Shown in pieces: positions 32,493 through 40,882 of a stretch of DNA of 64,000 bases. The notes below the pieces were generated by a model. The model was not told the DNA's origin, ran no database searches, and saw only the letters and a program-made list of their open reading frames with translations. The translations under genes and the position numbers were made by a program. The DNA is from an uncultured Clostridia bacterium (lineage in GTDB: Bacteria > Bacillota > Clostridia > Oscillospirales > Acutalibacteraceae): contig CALWIZ010000003.1 in assembly GCA_944380885.1 (NCBI GenBank), positions 1-64,000 on the forward strand. Direction: 5' to 3'. Each line of letters opens with the position of its first letter. Position 1 is the stretch's first letter.

Positions 32493-34175
32493 AACATTGA
32501 CAGTAAAGACCTTGTCCGCGCGGTTCGCGGACTTTTGGGCAACTGCGATATCCTTACTGCCCGACTTAAAATTTACGGTATGCTCCGTATCCTCAAGCGA
32601 CAAAAGCCCGTCCACATCGGATTTGAGCTTTACATTCAAATGATCCTCAAACACCGTGATTTTCTCAACAATCAAACCGATGTCGCGCTTGTCAAGCTTT
32701 TCTTTTCTCAGGACTCCGTCAAAGACCTCGATAACCGTTTTCGCCTTTCGGTTGGCGGTAATCATATTGTTGCGCATATTGTTGATGTCGCCGAACTGCT
32801 TTTCGAGCATTTCAATGCGGGTGAGCAGCTCTTCCTCCATTTCGTTGTAAAGCGCCGCCTTAGTTCGGCTTTTGGCGTCGGACAGCCCTGCGTCAATCAG
32901 CATTTTTTCTTTATAAAGCGCTTTGAGCTTTGCCTTGGTCTCGTTAAGCTGCGTTTCAATGCTTTCCACCGTCGCGCCGAGCTGTTCCTCCCGCTCTGGC
33001 TGCTCATCAATCGTCTTTTGCAGCTCGTCAATCATACCCTTGCAGTTATCGCGCACGCGGAGGATAAATTCCTTGAGCAGCCTGTCAAGCACATCCACGC
33101 GGATATGGTGCGAGGTACAGCCCTTTAAACCGCGCTTGTGGTATGTACCGCAGGTGTAGGCAGGCGACAGTTCGGGGCGCGACATAGAGAACATCGGGCT
33201 GCCGCAGTCGCCGCAGAACATAAAGCCCGAATAGTCGGTAGCATACTTCTTTTCGCCGCGATAATTGCCCTTTGAGCGCAGCTCAAGCTGCTCTTTTGTA
33301 TAGGCAAAGGTCTTGCTGTCCACAATCGGCTCATGCGCGTTTTCAATCACAATATTTTCCTCATCACCGAGCTTTACATCCTTGCCGTTAATGCCCTTGC
33401 GCGTATACTTGCGCTGACGGAGCGTGCCGATGTAAAAATCGTTTTTGAGAATTGTCTGCACTGTGATAATGCTCCATTCGCTGCGCGCAGTAAGCTTGGT
33501 CGCCTTGCCCTCGGCTTCCTTTTGGGCAATCTCGTTTGCCCTCGGTGTCGGCACGCCGCTGTCGGTCAGGTGATTGGCGATTTTTTTATATCCCCAACCG
33601 AGATTGTAAAGCCTGAAAACCTCGCGCACAACCTCCGCCGCAGGCGGATCGATTTCGTAGGTCATTTCCTTGGTGTTAGTGATGCGGTAGCCGTAGGGCA
33701 CGGCGCATATCCACTGCCCGTTTTTCTGTCGGTTGTCTATCATCTGCTTGATTTTTTTCGAGGTGTCGGTGACCGGCATTTCATTCATCAGAAATTTAAA
33801 CTGAATAAGCATCCAGTCATCACGGGTAGGGTAGTCAATATTGTCGCCTATCGAGATAATGCGGATACCCGCGTCGCGCAGCGTCTCAAGCTCCAAAAGC
33901 CCTAAGCTGTTGCGGCGGGAGAAACGGGAGAAATCCTTGACGATTAAGATGCGCACATCGCCGTTTATCAGCTCCTTACGCATTTTCTGATAGTTTTCTC
34001 GCTGAGAAAAGGTGTAGCCGCTGCGGTCTCTGTCCTCGTATATGATCAGCTCCGCGTCGGGAAATTCTTTCGCTACAAAATCGCGGATGATTCGTTTTTG
34101 GTTTTCGATACTGGTGTTCTCGTGGCTGTCTTCCTGCAAATCCACCGAAATTCGGGCGTATCCGTCAATTTTCAA
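32040..34175 (-). CDS. large serine recombinase fused in frame to SpoVT residues ~28-178
   Basis: A 711-residue protein. Residues 1-~150 are a resolvase-type catalytic domain with nucleophile Ser10 in YARIS. The recombinase/PF07508 region and a zinc ribbon (CGDCGSPM ... CGTYHKRGLKGC) follow, with a coiled coil (~375-500). From residue 562 the chain reads IREGDPLEIYT..GGEVIFKKYSP, which is SpoVT from inside its AbrB DNA-binding domain to its normal C-terminus (GAF-like domain, ASFLGKQMES). The SpoVT start is missing. This is what an integrative element inserted in spoVT would leave. The start is TTG at 34175 behind TTGACT-17-TACAAT. Excision would rebuild spoVT, as for the sigK skin element. 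Confidence 0.9.
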   Translation of the reverse strand: MKIDGYARISVDLQEDSHENTSIENQKRIIRDFVAKEFPDAELIIYEDRDRSGYTFSQRENYQKMRKELINGDVRILIVKDFSRFSRRNSLGLLELETLRDAGIRIISIGDNIDYPTRDDWMLIQFKFLMNEMPVTDTSKKIKQMIDNRQKNGQWICAVPYGYRITNTKEMTYEIDPPAAEVVREVFRLYNLGWGYKKIANHLTDSGVPTPRANEIAQKEAEGKATKLTARSEWSIITVQTILKNDFYIGTLRQRKYTRKGINGKDVKLGDEENIVIENAHEPIVDSKTFAYTKEQLELRSKGNYRGEKKYATDYSGFMFCGDCGSPMFSMSRPELSPAYTCGTYHKRGLKGCTSHHIRVDVLDRLLKEFILRVRDNCKGMIDELQKTIDEQPEREEQLGATVESIETQLNETKAKLKALYKEKMLIDAGLSDAKSRTKAALYNEMEEELLTRIEMLEKQFGDINNMRNNMITANRKAKTVIEVFDGVLRKEKLDKRDIGLIVEKITVFEDHLNVKLKSDVDGLLSLEDTEHTVNFKSGSKDIAVAQKSANRADKVFTVNVIREGDPLEIYTNSGGEVIFKKYSPIGELSSFASQYAEALNAATDLTVLICDRDHCIAASGISKKEVLERRVTQTVEDIMEGRRVEVYPSGKALPAIEGIDQKIAVAAPIMSEGDVSGAVVLTSAAGETASDSDIKLATVAASFLGKQMES

Positions 34176-34210
34176 CTTTGTTTTTCCTTTCTGTATTTCT
34201 AACTAACAAC

Positions 34211-34239
34211 ATTGTAATACAATCGAAGCAAAAAGTCAA
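34211..34239 (-). promoter_or_regulatory. promoter of the recombinase gene
   Basis: TTGACT (34239-34234), 17-nt spacer, TACAAT (34216-34211) on the minus strand, about 36 nt before the TTG start. Confidence 0.7.
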
Positions 34240-34287
34240 TACGTATCAAGAGGAATCATGTTGCCAAGTCATTTATGTTCGCTACTA

Positions 34288-34316
34288 TTGACAAAACAGC
34301 ATTAAGTGTTTATAAT
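34288..34316 (+). promoter_or_regulatory. promoter of hipBA
   Basis: TTGACA (34288-34293), 17-nt spacer, TATAAT (34311-34316), 24 nt before the hipB start. Confidence 0.85.
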
Positions 34317-34340
34317 AGAAAACGCAAGAGGTGGATGCAA

Positions 34341-34646
34341 ATGAAAAATGCTGCGTATAATATTATGCCTGATACGGAAAATATTCTTAAAACAATGGGC
34401 GAGCAAATAAAAATGGCACGGCTCAGAAGAAAGCTGTCCGCAACATTGGTTTCCGAACGCGCCGGAGTCAGCCGCTCGACGCTGTGGAAGGTGGAAAACG
34501 GCAATCCGTCGGTTGCCGTCGGTATTTATGCCGCCGTTTTGCACGCACTCAATAATATGGATAAGGATCTCTTAAAAATCGCAGGCGACGACGAACTCGG
34601 CAGAAAGCTGCAGGATATGGATTTAATGGGCAAAAATAAAAGGTAA
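34341..34646 (+). CDS. hipB: HipB-like XRE antitoxin/regulator
   Basis: A 101-residue protein with a helix-turn-helix at ~20-75 (GEQIKMARLRRKLSATLVSE, GVSRSTLWKVENGNPSVAVG). In HipBA modules the antitoxin dimer binds the promoter and neutralises HipA. ATG 34341 follows AGAGGTG by 7 nt; an ATG two codons earlier is too close to the SD. It is 11 nt upstream of hipA. Confidence 0.9.
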   Translation: MKNAAYNIMPDTENILKTMGEQIKMARLRRKLSATLVSERAGVSRSTLWKVENGNPSVAVGIYAAVLHALNNMDKDLLKIAGDDELGRKLQDMDLMGKNKR

Positions 34647-34657
34647 GGAGGCAGCAT

Positions 34658-35902
34658 ATGAAAACGATTTATGTATTTGATGGTTTTTCTGGCGACGCGC
34701 CTGTACACATTGGCAATTTATATGTCGATACCATTAAAGGCGGCGAAAGCTATTCCTTTGAATATACAGAAGAATGGTTAAAACAGAATAACGGAAACGC
34801 AAACATTGACCCCGATTTGTTTCCCTTTGTCGGAAGACAGTTTCCGAACGGAAACAGCATTTTCGGCGTCTTTTCCGACGCTTCGCCCGACCGCTGGGGA
34901 CGGGTTTTGATGAATAAAAAAGAGCGCAAGCTTGCCGACCGCGAAAAGCGCAAGCCGAGAAAGCTTCTTGAAAGCGATTACCTTTTGGGCGTTTACGATG
35001 AGACCCGAATGGGCGGCATACGCTTTAAAACAGACCTCGACGGAGAGTTTTTATCCTGCGACAGGGAAACCGCCGCACCGCCATGGACAACGCTGCGAAC
35101 ATTGGAGGAGGCGTCCCGTCAGTTTGAAAACGATGAATCGCTGAACGAGAAATGGCTGAATCAGTTGCTAAGACCCGGGTCGTCGCTCGGCGGCGCAAGA
35201 CCGAAAGCAACGGTAACCGACACAGATGGGCAGCTATGGATTGCGAAATTCCCGTCTAAAAACGATGAAAACAATACCGGTGCATGGGAAAAGGTCGCGT
35301 CCGATTTGGCAAAGCTTTGCGGACTGAATGCTCCGGAGTCTAGGATTGAGAAGTTTTCAAAATACGGCAGCACATTTCTTGTAAAGCGTTTCGACCGCAA
35401 CAAAACAAAAAGAATCCACTTTGCCTCAGCTATGACCCTGCTGGGGAAGACGGACGGTGCTTCCGCCGCCGACGGAACAAGCTATCTGGACATTGCGTCG
35501 TTCATCAAATCAGACGGCAGCAATCCAAAAGACGATTTGGTTGAGCTGTGGAAAAGAATCGTATTCAATATGGCAGTCTCAAACACGGACGACCATTTGC
35601 GGAATCACGCCTTTATATACTGCAAAAGCGGATGGATGCTCTCTCCCCTGTATGATGTGAACCCCGTGCCTTACGGTGACGAGCTTTCTTTAAATGTCAA
35701 CGAAACCGATAATATGATTTCGGTGCCGCTTGCAATAGAAACCGCATTCCGGTTCGGCATTGACAGCCAAAAAGCAAAAGAAATTGCCGACGGCATACTT
35801 GATACCGTTAGGTGCAATTGGGAGGCATTAGCGGCAAAATACGGGATCTCGCGCGCGGACATTGAGGATATGCGCCCGGCATTTTCCGAGTGCTATAAAT
35901 AA
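34658..35902 (+). CDS. hipA: HipA family serine/threonine kinase toxin
   Basis: A 414-residue HipA kinase. Known HipA phosphorylates glutamyl-tRNA synthetase and causes dormancy; targets vary in other family members. It shows the N-terminal HipA domain (GNSIFGVFSDASPDRWGR), the P-loop GSSLGGARPK (174-183) that carries the autophosphorylated serine, the catalytic loop SNTDDHLRNH (308-317) and the metal-binding YDVNP (332-336). All key residues are intact. GGAGG SD. The pair lies directly next to the recombinase gene, divergent from it, and likely stabilises the inserted element. Confidence 0.92.
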   Translation: MKTIYVFDGFSGDAPVHIGNLYVDTIKGGESYSFEYTEEWLKQNNGNANIDPDLFPFVGRQFPNGNSIFGVFSDASPDRWGRVLMNKKERKLADREKRKPRKLLESDYLLGVYDETRMGGIRFKTDLDGEFLSCDRETAAPPWTTLRTLEEASRQFENDESLNEKWLNQLLRPGSSLGGARPKATVTDTDGQLWIAKFPSKNDENNTGAWEKVASDLAKLCGLNAPESRIEKFSKYGSTFLVKRFDRNKTKRIHFASAMTLLGKTDGASAADGTSYLDIASFIKSDGSNPKDDLVELWKRIVFNMAVSNTDDHLRNHAFIYCKSGWMLSPLYDVNPVPYGDELSLNVNETDNMISVPLAIETAFRFGIDSQKAKEIADGILDTVRCNWEALAAKYGISRADIEDMRPAFSECYK

Positions 35903-35908
35903 ATTTAT

Positions 35909-35956
35909 AGGGAACATTTGATAGGGTAAATCACCGTCAAATGTCCCCTGTTTTTA
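35909..35956 (+). terminator. terminator of hipBA
   Basis: GGGAACATTTGA pairs with TCAAATGTCCC, followed by CTGTTTTT; starts 7 nt after the hipA stop. Behind it, 35957-36051 holds a short GCGGCG-AAA-CGCCGC hairpin and nothing else recognisable. Confidence 0.7.
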
Positions 35957-36051
35957 ACTATCTGACTTGCAGTCAAGCAAAAAGTAATATTTAAAAATGT
36001 TAAAAACTATGTACGCGGCGAAACGCCGCTTTACCGCGTGTCGCGCGATTT

Positions 36052-36279
36052 TTAAGTCTTTGCACGCGGTGCCGGATTATTGAGATTGTAGGCAAGCAGC
36101 TCTTTTGTATTTTCCAAAAGGTCGCCGTAGCCCGATTCATAAACGCAGACGAAGATCTTTTTTTTTCTGCAATCGGCAATAAACTGCTTTAATTTCTGCT
36201 GCTTTGCCTCGTCCCTTTGGTCGGCGTGGGAGCACCACACCTTTGCCAGCTTCAGTTCGTTATCCATTACAAATTCCAT
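36052..36279 (-). CDS. hypothetical mobile-element protein
   Basis: A 75-residue charged protein (KLAKVWCSHADQRDEAKQQ, IADCRKKKIFVCVYESGYGD). No membrane segment and no domain I can name; it resembles small accessory proteins carried with relaxase regions of clostridial elements. GGAG lies 10 nt before ATG. It may be intact, but its neighbours are decayed. Confidence 0.5.
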   Translation of the reverse strand: MEFVMDNELKLAKVWCSHADQRDEAKQQKLKQFIADCRKKKIFVCVYESGYGDLLENTKELLAYNLNNPAPRAKT

Positions 36280-36303
36280 TTTATCAAACTCCTCACATTT
36301 TCA

Positions 36304-36438
36304 TTATTGGTCAAATTTGGTGATTTCATTCACCGTGACGGTTATTCCGTCCGCCGTTTCCGAAGATGTTAATCGAAAATTTGAATTTGAAACGAATTGC
36401 TTAAGTTTATCCTGACAGTGTTTTGTCGGCTTTTGCAT
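36304..36438 (-). CDS. possible small protein, 44 residues
   Basis: ATG 36438 to TAA 36304 encodes MQKPTKHCQDKLKQFV followed by a Ser/Thr-rich end (LTSSETADGITVTVNEITKF). It looks protein-like and overlaps the end of the broken gene upstream in another frame. No convincing SD. It may be a third-frame remnant of the same element. Confidence 0.3.
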   Translation of the reverse strand: MQKPTKHCQDKLKQFVSNSNFRLTSSETADGITVTVNEITKFDQ

Positions 36439-36872
36439 CGCGCATACGGTAGCCGTTTGCCCACTCGTATGGATCATTGCCGCACTGAATATTCTGCTCG
36501 GATTTCAAGAGCCGTTTGATTTTCGCTTCATCGCTAACAAGCGTTCCTGCAACCAGTTTTTGAAAACGCAGATTTTTGAGCATTTCGGTGCAGCGGTTGT
36601 GCTTTTTAATATATTCAGCGGTCTGTTCGGACGTTTTTGCGCTGCGCAGCTTGTTTTTCCAATGCTCGCGATAGGCTTTGCTCCTTGGCAATTTTCATCT
36701 CGCGGTTGGAAATATAAGCTCGTATCTCATCTATGCTTCCGCATTTCTCCTGCGAGAGCTGCATTGGCTGCCGCACATACCTCTCGGCAAATCGCACGGC
36801 TTCACGCATTTCAGGCGATTTTGGTTTCATACACGCCGCAATAATACACTCAGGCTCCTGATTTTCGGGCAA
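36407..36872 (-). pseudogene. frameshifted mobile-element gene
   Basis: Two overlapping frames read as one protein broken by a one-base indel near 36685. The first (36872 to 36615) gives EIRAYISNREMKIAKEQS and then nonsense. The second (about 36691 to 36407) picks up with SKAYREHWKNKLRSAKTSEQ. The joined sequence has uniform composition and helical character; the frame-1 tail after the shift does not. It is probably linked to conjugation or relaxase regions. Product unknown. Confidence 0.5.
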
Positions 36873-37062
36873 GAATATCCGTACTGATATATTCTTTTAT
36901 TGCCGAGCTTAAAAACCGGTCAAACTTTTCATTGTCGCCGTTATAGTAAAATTCAACTCTTTCAATATGTTTACTCGGCTTCGCACTTATTTGGCACACA
37001 GGGCATTTAAAATGATTATACGGCTTATATATCTTCTGCTGTAATATATTAGTGGGTTTAGT
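36850..37062 (-). pseudogene. 5'-truncated mobile-element fragment
   Basis: An open frame of about 70 codons without any start codon encodes KCPVCQISAKPSKHIERVEF and NEKFDRFLSSAIKEYISTD. The second part resembles a small protein common on clostridial elements; CPVC is half of a possible zinc site. It overlaps the start of the next broken gene. Decay is suggested by the missing start and the in-frame TAA immediately upstream. Confidence 0.4.
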
Positions 37063-37120
37063 TTAATGAGTCTTCTTATGCTGTTCCGTTTTTAAACCCA
37101 TCCCAAATACAAAAATTACT

Positions 37121-37381
37121 CTACCGTAACAGGTCGAGCTTATATAGGCTGCTTGTATTTGTGCCGTCCTTTCGGCGGCGCTGTTCCTTTTTCAGAAGTC
37201 CGGTTTCTTCGAGATTTCTTACTGCAATATCTACCGTTTTAATATCCATATGACATTCTTTTGATATAAGCCGACGCGACGGAAAACATACGCCGTTTAT
37301 ATCGCTGTGTTTTACAAGACAGCAGTAGACGGTGAAATCCCGCGGCTTTAATTTGAAATCAAATATACGGTTTGAAACCAT
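37121..37381 (-). CDS. helix-turn-helix protein (HTH_36-like)
   Basis: An 86-residue winged-helix protein (LKPRDFTVYCCLVKHSDING, FPSRRLISKECHMDIKTVD, LLKKEQRRRKDGTNTSSLYKL), like the N-terminal domain of plasmid or element replication initiators. Full-length relatives are longer, so it could be an N-terminal remnant. SD weak. The 200 bp upstream to the sigma gene hold nothing recognisable. Confidence 0.65.
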   Translation of the reverse strand: MVSNRIFDFKLKPRDFTVYCCLVKHSDINGVCFPSRRLISKECHMDIKTVDIAVRNLEETGLLKKEQRRRKDGTNTSSLYKLDLLR

Positions 37382-37585
37382 AAAAAATTACCGCTTTTAT
37401 TTTGCGGCGCAATCATCCGGCATCAGCTCCCTTTATATAAAAAATAAGAGAGATAAATCTCGGTACGCATCAGACACATTTAACGGGTGCTATCTATGCT
37501 CCGAAATTTATCCCCTACTTATTAGGACAGTTAAAAGAGGTTTGTAAACCGGAAATGTAAAACTTTTTCTAAAAAATACGGAGAC

Positions 37586-37981
37586 CTATGTTTCCATAAG
37601 TCTCCGCATCCGGGAAAGCAGTTTTTTCAGCCGCTTTGATACCGCCATTTTACTGATGCCGAATTCTTCGCCGATTTGTTCCATAGTGCGTTCCTCAAAA
37701 AAGTAACGCCGAATCAATATCCGTTCGTCATCTGTAAGGCAGCAGGTAATTTTTTGCAGTTTTTCAAAGCAGAGGTTTTTAAGCACCGCATCAAAGGTAG
37801 GGTCACTAAAAGCCGTATTATGAGCAGTTTGCAGCACTGTTTCGGAATCACTCTTACTCGTGTGCCGGCGGTCGCTCCGACCTTCTGCCGCCTGCCTTTT
37901 TCTGTCGGCTTCTAAAAAATCTGCAACCTCTTTTGAAACTGAAATTTCACTTTCGCCGTATTTAACAATGGTATTCCCCAA
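37586..37981 (-). CDS. small sigma-70-like factor of a mobile element
   Basis: A 131-residue protein with a sigma region 4 helix-turn-helix at the C-terminus (LTDDERILIRRYFFEERTMEQ, EEFGISKMAVSKRLKKLL) and a variable N-terminal half without a clear region 2. Proteins of this type are frequent on Tn916- and Tn4371-like elements. The start is TTG 37981, 7 nt after AAAGGA. It probably controls element genes. Confidence 0.75.
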   Translation of the reverse strand: MGNTIVKYGESEISVSKEVADFLEADRKRQAAEGRSDRRHTSKSDSETVLQTAHNTAFSDPTFDAVLKNLCFEKLQKITCCLTDDERILIRRYFFEERTMEQIGEEFGISKMAVSKRLKKLLSRMRRLMET

Positions 37982-38350
37982 TACATTTCCTTTCCGCCGG
38001 GGGAAAGGTCACAGGGTCTGCCGAAACAGCACCATTAAACTGTTGACTTCAAGGTTTATCCTATCTACAGCTGATTGCCTTAGGAGCTTCGGTGAAATCT
38101 GAGGTCACACAGTTGTGACCTCATCGGCACATAAAAAATATTTTATCACAGGCTTTTCGCCTTATGACCGGAAAGGAAGTATCTTCAGTATATCAGAACA
38201 TCCGTTCTTTTGCAAGTGTAAATTGTATCTTGAAAAATATTTTTATCTAAGTTAACATACCACAACCTCTGAATGGATAACGAGGAAAACCGTTTCCGTA
38301 TCATACTTTTCGGGTAAAATAATAAAAAAATTATCCGGAGGTAAATAAAA
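37982..38350. other. intergenic stretch with a perfect inverted repeat
   Basis: No gene was found. It contains TGAGGTCACA-CAGT-TGTGACCTCA (38100-38123), a perfect 10-bp inverted repeat without a T-run, more like an operator or recombination site than a terminator. A TTATCCGGAGG ribosome site at the right end serves the truncated integrase. Confidence 0.5.
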
Positions 38351-38545
38351 ATGAAAGGACGAATTTTAACAGAAAAGCTTATCTCAGAATTTTCCTGCTA
38401 TCTTAAAAGCGAAGAAAAAAGCCAAAACACTTTAGAAAAATATTTGCGGGATGTAAATGCTTTTGCCGTTTTTTTTAACGGCACACAGGTAACGAAAGAA
38501 AAGGTCATCACCTACAAAAACAAATTATTGAGCGAGAATTATTTG
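38351..38545 (+). pseudogene. truncated tyrosine recombinase (N-terminal SAM-like domain only)
   Basis: Starting with GGAGG and ATG 38351, about 65 codons encode the arm/core-binding SAM-like domain of XerC/D-type integrases (KLISEFSCYLKSEEKSQNTL, EKYLRDVNAFAVFF, ITYKNKLLSENYL). The match ends near 38545. The frame runs on to 38659, but that part is unrelated and enters the 3' end of the GH36 gene on the other strand. The catalytic domain with the Arg/His/Tyr residues is gone. The break marks the junction between the island and the glycan locus. Confidence 0.75.
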
Positions 38546-38597
38546 TCAAAAACAAAAACCGGTGTACAGCGTATGGTTGTAAGCCTGTCGAGCACAT

Positions 38598-40778
38598 TTA
38601 TAATACCTTTTCTATATGTATTACAGCGCTTTCTCCTGTACCCTGAGCTATATCGGTAAAAACTATCCCAGCATTCATCAGCATTGCGCCGGAAAATACT
38701 TTGCCCGTTTCTGTATCTTTATAATAAGCCTCGGGTTCAAGTCCGCGAAGCCTTATTATCAAATGCTGATGACATTCCCACCGCATTGTGACAAGTGTAA
38801 CCATTGCCTGTGATTTGTCGGACGACACAAACTGCCATGCTGCTCTGTACGGATTATCAAACGGAGAAATCAGCCTGTATAGATCTCCTCTGTTAATAAG
38901 TTCATAATCCTTGTGATATTCCTCTATTTGCCGGCAGATAATATTTTTTTCCTCATCACTCAGCCTGGTCGGATCAAGTTCAAGCCCAAAGGTGCCCCAC
39001 TTTGCAACCCTGCATTTAGTTTCATAGCCCGTCCTGTTTGTTGCCGAAACATGAGCCCCCATAGCCGAGGCAGGATAGCACATTGAAGTCCCGAACTGGA
39101 TATAAAGCCTTTCTATAGGGTCGGTATTGTCGCTCGCCCAAATTTGCGGCGAATAACAAAGCATAGCCGGGTCAAAGCGTCCGCCACCGCCCGAGCAGTT
39201 CTCAAAAAGAATATTCGGAAAGCTTGTTACAAGCCGGTTCATCAGGTCGTACGTTCCAAGCACGAACCGATGAAAAAACTCCTTTTTTCTTTCCGGAGGC
39301 AAGAGCGCAGAGTCGGCATCGGTAATATTTCTGTTGAAATCCCATTTCAGATATTCGATATTATTTTGTGACAGTACCGAATACATCTGTTTCCATATGT
39401 TATCTCTTACATCCTCGCGTGAAATATCTATCACATACTGATTTCTTCCGAGCATAGGCTCTCTGCCTGACGCTCTTACACACCAATCAGGGTGAGCGCG
39501 GAACAAATCGGAATCGGGTGAAATCATTTCCGGTTCAAACCAAATACCGAACTTCAGCCCTTCGGCATTGATATGCTCTATAAGCTTATTAAGTCCGCCC
39601 GGCAGTTTATTTTTGTTTACATACCAGTCGCCGAGCGAGGAAGTATCGTCATCTCTGTGACCGAACCAGCCGTCGTCCATAACAAGCAGTTCCACGCCCA
39701 ATTTTTTGGCTTCCCTTGCAAAGCTTATCAACTTATCTTCATCAAAATCAAAATAGGCGGCTTCCCAACTGTTAATCAACAGAGGTCTTTTTTCGGTTTT
39801 ATACCGCCCCCGTATTAAATTATTGTTATAAAATCTGTGCAGCTTACGGCTAATTTCTCCTATGCCGCCCGCAGTAAACACCATTACTGCCTCAGGTGCA
39901 TAAAAGCTTTCGCCGCTGTTGAGCAGCCAGGAGAATGTCTGTGGTTCGATTCCCATAATAAACCTTGTGGTGCAGTTGAAATCACATTCCGCAAGCGCCG
40001 AAAAATTGCCGGAATATACAAGGCTGAAGCCGTAAACATCACCGTGTTCCTCATTTGAGCCCCTTTGTGCCAGCGCGACGAATGGATTTTGAGTATTGCT
40101 TGAAGACCCGCGTCTGCTCTCGACCCCCTGAACTCCGTGGGCGAGTCTGCGCCGTTCTATATTTCTTTCCTTTGCGTGACAGCCGTAAAGAGTGATCATA
40201 TCGTAATCCATATCGGGCAAATCGAGACACATACTCATCACTCTCTCAATTCTCATATTATCTGAAGAAACATTTTTTACCTTTATATGTCTTGTTATAA
40301 CATCATATTCGGGAAAAACCGTATAATAAAGCGTGACCTCTGCTCCCGTAACAAAATCCTCCGTATAAATCTCAAGTGTCTGTGCCTCGCTCTCATTATT
40401 AACATAAGTTGACGGCATTCCCTGTATTTCTTTTTTTCCGTTATATATTTTATACCCCGTATAGCGTATATCGGTAATACTGTCGCCGTTTTTATTTATG
40501 ATTTCAAGTGCGGAAATCCTGAAATCTCCTGCTCCGTGTGTGCCGTATTCAATAGGCGCGGTATCCGGGGAAAAGCCGTTCTCACCTATCACCGGATTAA
40601 CGGGACTGAAGGAAGCATTTATCGTTCGTTTTTCTCTCTCCGGCACATAACTCTCAGGAATATATGCTCCGTAATACAGATTTAAAAGATAGTTTTCATC
40701 ATAAACAGCTACTATATAGCTTGAATTTTTGGTATCAAGCTTAAAGGTTTTGGTTTTTTCGTCATAAAATACCGGCAT
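38598..40778 (-). CDS. alpha-galactosidase, GH36
   Basis: A 726-residue GH36 enzyme that removes terminal alpha-galactose from oligosaccharides. An N-terminal beta-supersandwich (~1-320) is followed by the TIM barrel with WEAAYFDFDE, VMDDGWFGHRDDD, KFGIWFEPEM, the nucleophile Asp480 in LKWDFNR and the acid/base Asp550 in WASDNTD. No signal peptide, so it acts in the cytoplasm on imported sugars. I chose ATG 40778, just after GGAGG; an upstream TTG frame lacks an SD. It is the last gene of the glycan locus. Confidence 0.95.
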   Translation of the reverse strand: MPVFYDEKTKTFKLDTKNSSYIVAVYDENYLLNLYYGAYIPESYVPEREKRTINASFSPVNPVIGENGFSPDTAPIEYGTHGAGDFRISALEIINKNGDSITDIRYTGYKIYNGKKEIQGMPSTYVNNESEAQTLEIYTEDFVTGAEVTLYYTVFPEYDVITRHIKVKNVSSDNMRIERVMSMCLDLPDMDYDMITLYGCHAKERNIERRRLAHGVQGVESRRGSSSNTQNPFVALAQRGSNEEHGDVYGFSLVYSGNFSALAECDFNCTTRFIMGIEPQTFSWLLNSGESFYAPEAVMVFTAGGIGEISRKLHRFYNNNLIRGRYKTEKRPLLINSWEAAYFDFDEDKLISFAREAKKLGVELLVMDDGWFGHRDDDTSSLGDWYVNKNKLPGGLNKLIEHINAEGLKFGIWFEPEMISPDSDLFRAHPDWCVRASGREPMLGRNQYVIDISREDVRDNIWKQMYSVLSQNNIEYLKWDFNRNITDADSALLPPERKKEFFHRFVLGTYDLMNRLVTSFPNILFENCSGGGGRFDPAMLCYSPQIWASDNTDPIERLYIQFGTSMCYPASAMGAHVSATNRTGYETKCRVAKWGTFGLELDPTRLSDEEKNIICRQIEEYHKDYELINRGDLYRLISPFDNPYRAAWQFVSSDKSQAMVTLVTMRWECHQHLIIRLRGLEPEAYYKDTETGKVFSGAMLMNAGIVFTDIAQGTGESAVIHIEKVL

Positions 40779-40882
40779 ATTTACCTCCATAAGCAAATGA
40801 GAAATTCGGGTTCTTTTATCCGCAAGCTGCCATCAACCGGTTTGCAAACAGTGATACGCTTTTCAAAGCAACACGCCTTTTG

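Noticed and set aside
34176-38350. 5' part of spoVT with the AbrB start
   Set aside because: I looked on the minus strand for an IREGDPLEI-type end preceded by an AbrB hairpin and found none in this region; it is assumed to lie outside the window.
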